The translations under genes were made by a program, and so were the position numbers. The notes beneath the pieces were generated by a model. That model had not been told where the DNA came from, searched no databases, and worked only from the letters and a program-made list of their open reading frames with translations. Below are positions 23,510 to 28,271 of a stretch of 28,271 nt of DNA, piece after piece. Every line of letters starts with the position of its first letter. Positions within the stretch are counted from its first letter, which is position 1. Source of the DNA: Flavobacteriales bacterium. GTDB lineage: Bacteria > Bacteroidota > Bacteroidia > Flavobacteriales_D > Sanyastnellaceae. The DNA is taken from assembly GCA_015660615.1 (NCBI GenBank), contig DQKQ01000175.1, forward strand, positions 1 through 28,271. Direction: 5' to 3'.

Positions 23510-25726
23510 CTATCCCTCTTCGTCTACCCTCTCAACTGTGTGAACTCCTGAAACATTTTTCAACTTTGTCATTAAATCTTTCAAATGTGAAGTGTTTGTT
23601 ACAAGAGCTTTAATCGAACCCTCAAAAATACCATCTCTAGATTCCATACTAATGGATTTCATATTCACTTTCATATTATCTGAAATGATAGTAGTAAGCT
23701 GATTTACAAGTCCCACATTGTCAATCCCCGTAAAAGCAATTTTCACCTCAAACTGAGCTGCCGCCATACTCGACCATTTTGCCTTCATCATCCGATATGC
23801 ATACTTTGAGAGCATATTTGTCGCATTGGGGCAGTTCTTCCTATGCACCTTAATTCCACCGCTAACAGTTATAAACCCGAATACATTGTCACCTGCAATA
23901 GGGCTACAGCAATTTGCTAGCGTGTAGTCAAGCTTCTGCAGGCTTTCGCCTATTAGCAATGTATCCTCCTTCGCATTGGGAACGAATTTTTCTGTTACGA
24001 CTGTCTTCTTAGATGTACCTGGTTCAGGCCCTTTCGCCCAAACAAATTTCCCCTGTCTTAACTTATAACCCTTCAACTTATCCAATTCAAACGATCCTAT
24101 AGATATTCTAAAGTACATCTCTTGTGCAGAATCGAATTTGTACTTCCTAAATAGAGACTCTATGTTGCCATCGATAAGTAGAAGGCCATTTTTTTTCGCC
24201 CATTTGCTGAATATTTCCCTTCCATCTATAGCTTGTGAACGCTCAGCTTCTTTGAGACTGTGTCTTATTTTTTGCTTAGCGTTTGTGGTGACAACATATC
24301 CAAGCCAATCTTCTTTTGGAGTTTGCTTGCGCGAAGTAATGATCTCGATTTGGTCTCCACTCTTAAGCTCATAACTCAAAGGAACAAGTTTGTGATTCAC
24401 CTTACCGCCTATGCACTCAGACCCCACTCTAGAGTGTATGAGAAATGCGAAATCTAGCGTAGTAGCACCTTTAGGGAGAGTTTTCATGTCGCCGTTGGGG
24501 GTAAACACGTAGATGTCCTTAGTCTTCAAGTCCATTTTGAAGTCATCTATGAATGCAAGAGCGTCGTCGTCACCGCTTTCTAAAATTTCTCTTATTTGGC
24601 CTAACCAATTGTCAATCTGAGAACCACCAGCCTTCTCATCTTTACCTTCCTTATATTTCCAGTGAGCCGCGAAGCCCTTTTCCGCAACTTCATCCATTCT
24701 TTCACTGCGAATCTGTATTTCAACCCACTTTCCAGTTGGCGACATTACTGTTGTATGAAGCGATTCGTAACCATTTCTCTTAGGCAAGCTTATCCAATCT
24801 CTCAATCTGTCTGGGTTAGGTTGGTAAAAATCTGTTACAATGGAGTATGCCCTCCATATTTCCGTTTTTTCTTTAGCCCTCTCAGTATTTATAACTATTC
24901 TTACAGCAAACACATCGTAAACCTCTTCGAAGGATACTTTTTGTTTATCCATTTTAGACCAAATACTAAAAATAGACTTCGGCCTCCCTTTTATCTCATA
25001 TTTTATCCCCGCCTCATCGAGTTCCCTTTTAATGGGAGCGCAAAAGCTTCGAATGAATCTCGCCCTTACGGCCTTTGTTTTTCTAAGTCGTGATTGTATT
25101 AAATCGTATTCTTCAGCCTCTTTATACTTTAACGAAAGATCCTCAAGTTCACTTTTTATAGCGTGCAACCCCAATCTATGTGCAAGAGGAGCATACATGT
25201 AAAGAGTTTCACTTGCAATCTTTTGTTGCTTATCCGGACTCAAGTGCGTAAGCGTTCTCATATTATCCAACCTATCTGCGAGCTTTATCAATATTACCCT
25301 AACATCGCTACTCAAAGTCAGTAGCATTTTCCTAAAATTCTCAGCCTGTGCACTTGTACCAGGCTCGAAAACTCCACTCATCTTAGTCAACCCATCGACT
25401 ATATTCCTCTCCTTTTTCCCAAACAGATTTTCAACCTCCTCCAAAGTCAATTTTGTATCCTCCACAGTATCGTGTAGAAGTGCGCACACAATAGACGTAG
25501 TATCTAATCCTAATTCTCCCGCAACTACTTTCGCTACGCTAATCGGATGGTAGATATACGGCTCGCCACTTTTACGTCTCTGTTCAGAATGAAATTCAAG
25601 TGCGAGGTCGAAGGCCTTTCGAATCTTCTTCCTATCCTCTCGACTCTTACTATTGTTCGCAGCACGCAACAATCCCCGATACCTTCTCAGGATCTCTTTA
25701 CTCTCTTCTTCAGGGTTAATTTTCAT
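23510..25726 (-). CDS. rel: Bifunctional (p)ppGpp synthetase/hydrolase, Rel family
   Basis: Long Rel/SpoT proteins make and degrade the stringent-response alarmone (p)ppGpp. The 738 residues show all expected parts: the HD hydrolase domain with YHP (59-61), LLHDTVEDT (83-91, His85-Asp86, Glu89-Asp90) and KLADRLDNMRTL; the synthetase domain with IKGRPKSIFSIWSKM, YDVFAVRIVIN and EIQIRSERMDEVAEKGFAAHW; a TGS domain (IYVFTPNGDMKTLPKGATTLDFAF); a Zn-finger-like region with NCCSPI and HRKNCPNA; and a C-terminal ACT domain from about residue 660. The intact HD residues imply an active hydrolase, so a bifunctional Rel rather than a RelA-type synthetase. It heads the minus-strand run and diverges from the fumarylacetoacetase gene over 74 bases. 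Symbols relA or spoT are also used. Confidence 0.97.
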   Translation of the reverse strand: MKINPEEESKEILRRYRGLLRAANNSKSREDRKKIRKAFDLALEFHSEQRRKSGEPYIYHPISVAKVVAGELGLDTTSIVCALLHDTVEDTKLTLEEVENLFGKKERNIVDGLTKMSGVFEPGTSAQAENFRKMLLTLSSDVRVILIKLADRLDNMRTLTHLSPDKQQKIASETLYMYAPLAHRLGLHAIKSELEDLSLKYKEAEEYDLIQSRLRKTKAVRARFIRSFCAPIKRELDEAGIKYEIKGRPKSIFSIWSKMDKQKVSFEEVYDVFAVRIVINTERAKEKTEIWRAYSIVTDFYQPNPDRLRDWISLPKRNGYESLHTTVMSPTGKWVEIQIRSERMDEVAEKGFAAHWKYKEGKDEKAGGSQIDNWLGQIREILESGDDDALAFIDDFKMDLKTKDIYVFTPNGDMKTLPKGATTLDFAFLIHSRVGSECIGGKVNHKLVPLSYELKSGDQIEIITSRKQTPKEDWLGYVVTTNAKQKIRHSLKEAERSQAIDGREIFSKWAKKNGLLLIDGNIESLFRKYKFDSAQEMYFRISIGSFELDKLKGYKLRQGKFVWAKGPEPGTSKKTVVTEKFVPNAKEDTLLIGESLQKLDYTLANCCSPIAGDNVFGFITVSGGIKVHRKNCPNATNMLSKYAYRMMKAKWSSMAAAQFEVKIAFTGIDNVGLVNQLTTIISDNMKVNMKSISMESRDGIFEGSIKALVTNTSHLKDLMTKLKNVSGVHTVERVDEEG

Positions 25727-25744
25727 TGTGCTTTTTACTTATAC

Positions 25745-25752
25745 CAAATCTA
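25745..25752 (-). promoter_or_regulatory. -7 promoter box for rel
   Basis: On the minus strand TAGATTTG (25752 to 25745) matches TAnnTTTG exactly, and the ATG of rel follows after 18 bases. I see no strong -33 element at the expected distance. The box lies in the 74-base divergent region shared with the fumarylacetoacetase gene. Confidence 0.5.
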
Positions 25753-25764
25753 CTGAATCCTTCC

Positions 25765-25796
25765 TTCGTTTATCAGCCTTTCTTAAGGTAATTTCG
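25765..25796 (+). promoter_or_regulatory. Possible -33/-7 promoter for fumarylacetoacetase
   Basis: TTCG (25765-25768) and TAATTTCG (25789-25796) are separated by 20 bases. Each differs at one position from the Bacteroidota consensus TTTG and TAnnTTTG. The start codon begins only four bases after the -7 box, so the transcript would be leaderless or nearly so, like the arrangement at 15596-15603. Confidence 0.35.
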
Positions 25797-25800
25797 CACT

Positions 25801-27084
25801 ATGATTGAAGCAAACAACCCATCCCTTAGATCTTGGCTAGAAATTCCTGCAAATTCCGATTTCCCTATCCAAAATCTTCCCTTCGGAATTTTCTCTACAA
25901 CCTCACTTTCTGCTAGAGTAGGAGTTGCGATAGGAGATAAAGTTCTCAATCTATCAGCGCTCTTAGCTGCTGGATTTCTCAGCACTTCAAATGAACTTCC
26001 TTTCACTGAGTCAGATTATTCTGCTTCAACTCTAAACCCTATTATTAATCACGGGAAAGCAGCAACTCGATTACTACGTGCTCGAATAAGTTCGCTTCTA
26101 AGTTCTGACTCATCGGAGTTGCGAGTCGCCACCGATTCTCATTCAGCTTGCATCATAGACCTCTCCTCAGTAACAATGCATCTACCCGTAAATGTAGGTG
26201 ACTACACAGATTGCTACTCCTCAGAGGATCACGCTCGTAACGTAGGGAAGATGTTCCGTGACCCAGAAAATGCGCTTCTACCTAATTGGAAGCACATGCC
26301 GGTTGCTTATCATGGACGCGCATCTTCGATTGTCGTTAGTGACACTCCCATTACACGCCCCCATGGTCAGCTCAAGCCCTCAGAGAACGAGCCCCCAGTT
26401 TATGGGCCATCCCGCCTCCTAGATTTCGAACTCGAGATGGCGTTCATTACCCACCCTGGAAAATCTCTCGGCCAACCGATCTCAACGGAAGAGGCAGACG
26501 ATTACATCTTCGGTCTAGTGCTTTTCAATGACTGGTCAGCCCGCGATATCCAAAAGTGGGAGTATATCCCACTCGGCCCCTTCCTAGGTAAAAATTTCGC
26601 TTCTAGCATTTCACCTTGGATAGTTACCCTTGACGCCCTAGAACCATTTCGCGTCTCTGGTCCAATTCAAGATCCTAAAGTTCTTCCCTACCTAGAGTAT
26701 TCCGGGAACTCTCATTATGACATCGATCTTGAAGTGGAAATTTCTACTCCTAATGGAGATTCGAAAATAGTGTGCCGATCTAATTTCAAGCACATGTATT
26801 GGAATATGCGCCAACAACTAGCTCATCACACAGTCAACGGATGTAATATTCGCGGAGGAGATATGATTGCGTCAGGCACTATTTCTGGCCCTAAAGAAGG
26901 ATCTTTCGGTTCTATGCTTGAAATTTCTTGGAAAGGCACTAAGCCAGTTGCTATGCCTGACGGCACCGAACGAAGATTCATCAATGATGGCGATACAGTA
27001 ACTATGCGAGGATCAAAAAAATCCACCACAGGAATCTCAATCGGTTTCGGTGAAGTTTCGGGAAAATTACTTCCAGCAAACTAA
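25801..27084 (+). CDS. fahA: Fumarylacetoacetase
   Basis: This is the last enzyme of tyrosine degradation, hydrolysing fumarylacetoacetate to fumarate and acetoacetate with a metal-bound water. The 427-residue protein has the small N-terminal SH3-like domain (SARVGVAIGDKVLNL) and the FAH catalytic domain. Residues match the human enzyme closely: VGDYTDCYSSEDHA (metal Asp137, catalytic His144), MFRDPENALLPNWKHMPV, YHGRASS, LLDFELEMAF (metal Glu210 and Glu212), LFNDWSARDIQKWEYIPLGPFLGK (metal Asp244, Lys264) and a C-terminal ASGTISGP. All active-site residues are present. No other tyrosine-degradation gene (hppD, hmgA) is in the window, so it stands alone here, divergent from rel and convergent with the epimerase gene. 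Confidence 0.97.
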   Translation: MIEANNPSLRSWLEIPANSDFPIQNLPFGIFSTTSLSARVGVAIGDKVLNLSALLAAGFLSTSNELPFTESDYSASTLNPIINHGKAATRLLRARISSLLSSDSSELRVATDSHSACIIDLSSVTMHLPVNVGDYTDCYSSEDHARNVGKMFRDPENALLPNWKHMPVAYHGRASSIVVSDTPITRPHGQLKPSENEPPVYGPSRLLDFELEMAFITHPGKSLGQPISTEEADDYIFGLVLFNDWSARDIQKWEYIPLGPFLGKNFASSISPWIVTLDALEPFRVSGPIQDPKVLPYLEYSGNSHYDIDLEVEISTPNGDSKIVCRSNFKHMYWNMRQQLAHHTVNGCNIRGGDMIASGTISGPKEGSFGSMLEISWKGTKPVAMPDGTERRFINDGDTVTMRGSKKSTTGISIGFGEVSGKLLPAN

Positions 27085-27120
27085 CTCGCTCCTTTCGCCC
27101 ATCTTACTTCTACAGTCGAT

Positions 27121-28203
27121 TTAACCTCTATTGAGTAAAGTCGACACAACCCTCTCAGTAGTATATCCATCCCATAACTTTGGCGCCTCACAAGTCTTGG
27201 GGTTTTCTACAGCATTTAAGATTGCAGGTAGATTACGTCCTACTAAGTGATTCGTGCCTTTGTCTATTGTGATAGGTCTTTCAGTGTTTTCACGTATTGT
27301 AATGCACGGTATATTACAAAAAGTAGTTTCTTCCTGAATACCTCCTGAATCGGTGATCACGAACTCTGAGTTTTTAATGAGTTTTTGAAAATCAAAGTAT
27401 CCTAAAGGTTCAGTAATCACTACACCATCTATTTCTGTTAGTTTATCCCAAAGTCCAATCGACTCAATATTTAAACGCGACCTTGGATGAATAGGAAAAA
27501 CAACAATACATTTTTTCACAAGCTCCTCAAGCATGCTTAAAATAAAATTCACCCCCTCAATATTATCTACATTTGAGGGTCTATGCATAGTACATAGGCA
27601 GTATTCTTTATCCCTAATTTCTAAATCGGATAAAATGCTACTTGATTCTATATCCGAGCTGTGTTTAACTAAGGTGTCTATCATGGTGTTACCCACCAGA
27701 ACTTTAGGGTCATCTGAAGAAGAAATCAATCCTTCCTTGCAAAGATTATTCATTCCAGAATTCTCGGTTACAAAGTGAAAATCTGAGATTTGGTCTATAA
27801 GAATTCTATTTATCTCTTCAGGCATATCTCTATCTCTACTGCGAAGCCCAGACTCAAGATGGGCGATTGAAACACCACATCGATGTGCTGCTAAAGCGCC
27901 AGCTAAAGAAGAATTCACATCGCCTGGAACTAGCACTACATCGGGTTTAAGCTCAGAAATTAGCTGTCCTAAATCGACAATCATATTTCCAAAGTGGCTT
28001 GCTGCATCTTCACCTCTAAGAGAAAGGAAATGATCAGGTTTGAGTTTAAATTGATCGAAAAATACACCAGACATTTTCCTATCGTAATGTTGGCCAGTAT
28101 GAACGATTTCAACGTTGAAATTGTCAATCTTTTTGGCCACTTCTTTAAAACGAGTAACTTTTATAAAATTAGGTCGCGTTCCTATTACGATTAACAGCTT
28201 CAT
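27121..28203 (-). CDS. wecB: UDP-N-acetylglucosamine 2-epimerase (non-hydrolysing)
   Basis: This cytoplasmic enzyme interconverts UDP-GlcNAc and UDP-ManNAc, supplying ManNAc-derived sugars for surface polysaccharides. The 360-residue GT-B-fold protein has GTRPNFIK (8-15), VHTGQHYD, VPGDVNSSLAGALAAHRCG with catalytic Asp95, AHLESGLRSRDRDMPEEINR with Glu117 and Glu130, CTMHRPSNVDN with His207, and ITDSGGIQEE with RENTERP in the C-terminal nucleotide-binding half. These positions agree with those of the E. coli enzyme. It starts 7 bases after the stop of an upstream partial gene, so it is part of an operon that continues beyond the right edge, presumably for polysaccharide synthesis. It ends convergently with the fumarylacetoacetase gene across 36 bases. 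Confidence 0.96.
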   Translation of the reverse strand: MKLLIVIGTRPNFIKVTRFKEVAKKIDNFNVEIVHTGQHYDRKMSGVFFDQFKLKPDHFLSLRGEDAASHFGNMIVDLGQLISELKPDVVLVPGDVNSSLAGALAAHRCGVSIAHLESGLRSRDRDMPEEINRILIDQISDFHFVTENSGMNNLCKEGLISSSDDPKVLVGNTMIDTLVKHSSDIESSSILSDLEIRDKEYCLCTMHRPSNVDNIEGVNFILSMLEELVKKCIVVFPIHPRSRLNIESIGLWDKLTEIDGVVITEPLGYFDFQKLIKNSEFVITDSGGIQEETTFCNIPCITIRENTERPITIDKGTNHLVGRNLPAILNAVENPKTCEAPKLWDGYTTERVVSTLLNRG

Positions 28204-28210
28204 GAACCTG

Positions 28211-28271
28211 TTATGTCAAATCTGATATAAGCTGACTAACCGTAATTCCATCTGCCTCGGCCTTATAATTG
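28211..28271 (-). CDS. C-terminal end of an unidentified gene cut by the window edge
   Basis: An open frame enters from the right edge on the minus strand and ends at a TAA (28211-28213). It reads about 19 residues, ending GITVSQLISDLT. The stop is 7 bases before the epimerase ATG, the spacing expected inside an operon. Nothing in so short a tail identifies a family. The context suggests a polysaccharide-biosynthesis gene, which is inference only. Confidence 0.55.
   Translation of the reverse strand, partial: NYKAEADGITVSQLISDLT

Noticed and set aside
24662..25093. Plus-strand 143-codon open frame inside rel
   Set aside because: It is antisense to the conserved synthetase region of rel; the translation looks random and lacks known motifs.
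25773..26006. Minus-strand 77-codon open frame over the start of the fumarylacetoacetase gene
   Set aside because: It overlaps the rel/FAH promoter region and the FAH N-terminus on the other strand; no family resemblance.
27085..27120. Terminator between fumarylacetoacetase and the epimerase gene
   Set aside because: No stem-loop is visible in these 36 bases.

Overview
The window looks like chromosomal DNA of a member of the Bacteroidota, probably a Flavobacteriales-like marine or aquatic lineage. The evidence is a SusC/RagA-style TonB-dependent receptor with an N-terminal carboxypeptidase-regulatory-like domain, a secreted partner of the kind exported by the type IX system, an OstA-like LptA-family protein, a rel-fur-purA gene order, and several perfect copies of the Bacteroidota -7 promoter box TAnnTTTG. 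The DNA is AT-rich and tightly packed. The largest gap between genes is about 212 bases (5979-6190), so no stretch over 300 bases lacks a gene. I see no tRNA, rRNA, CRISPR array, insertion sequence or phage gene.

Layout. (1) 1-5978, minus strand: a large secreted protein (cut by the left edge) downstream of a TonB-dependent receptor; together they look like an outer-membrane and surface uptake unit. (2) 6191-15591, minus strand: purine nucleoside phosphorylase, deoC, a two-domain aldehyde dehydrogenase, deoA and deoB form a complete deoxynucleoside catabolic set. It runs from nucleoside to deoxyribose-1-P, deoxyribose-5-P, then glyceraldehyde-3-P plus acetaldehyde, with the dehydrogenase the likely consumer of the acetaldehyde. 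Two genes precede this set on the same strand: a DUF255/YyaL-type thioredoxin-fold lipoprotein and a small DUF4177-like secreted protein. (3) 15664-16944, plus strand: glyA, convergent with the next block across a 13-bp tandem repeat that carries both stop codons. (4) 16967-25726, minus strand: rel, fur-family regulator, purA, an APS-kinase-like protein fused to a HAD phosphatase-like domain, DUF2061, cysD, cysN and an OstA/LptA-like protein. Gaps are short and several junctions overlap (ATGA or TAATG), so much of this block is probably co-transcribed. (5) 25801-27084, plus strand: fumarylacetoacetase, divergent from rel. (6) 27121-28271, minus strand: UDP-GlcNAc 2-epimerase preceded by the last 20 codons of another gene, probably the edge of a surface-polysaccharide cluster.

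Most genes are recognisable housekeeping or catabolic families. I did not find a clearly new defence or mobile system. The most unusual items are the APS-kinase/HAD fusion with a shortened kinase lid region, the aldehyde dehydrogenase with a second, catalytically empty half, the Fur-family protein without the usual CxxC zinc ligands, near-leaderless promoter arrangements, and the tandem repeat at the convergent stop codons.
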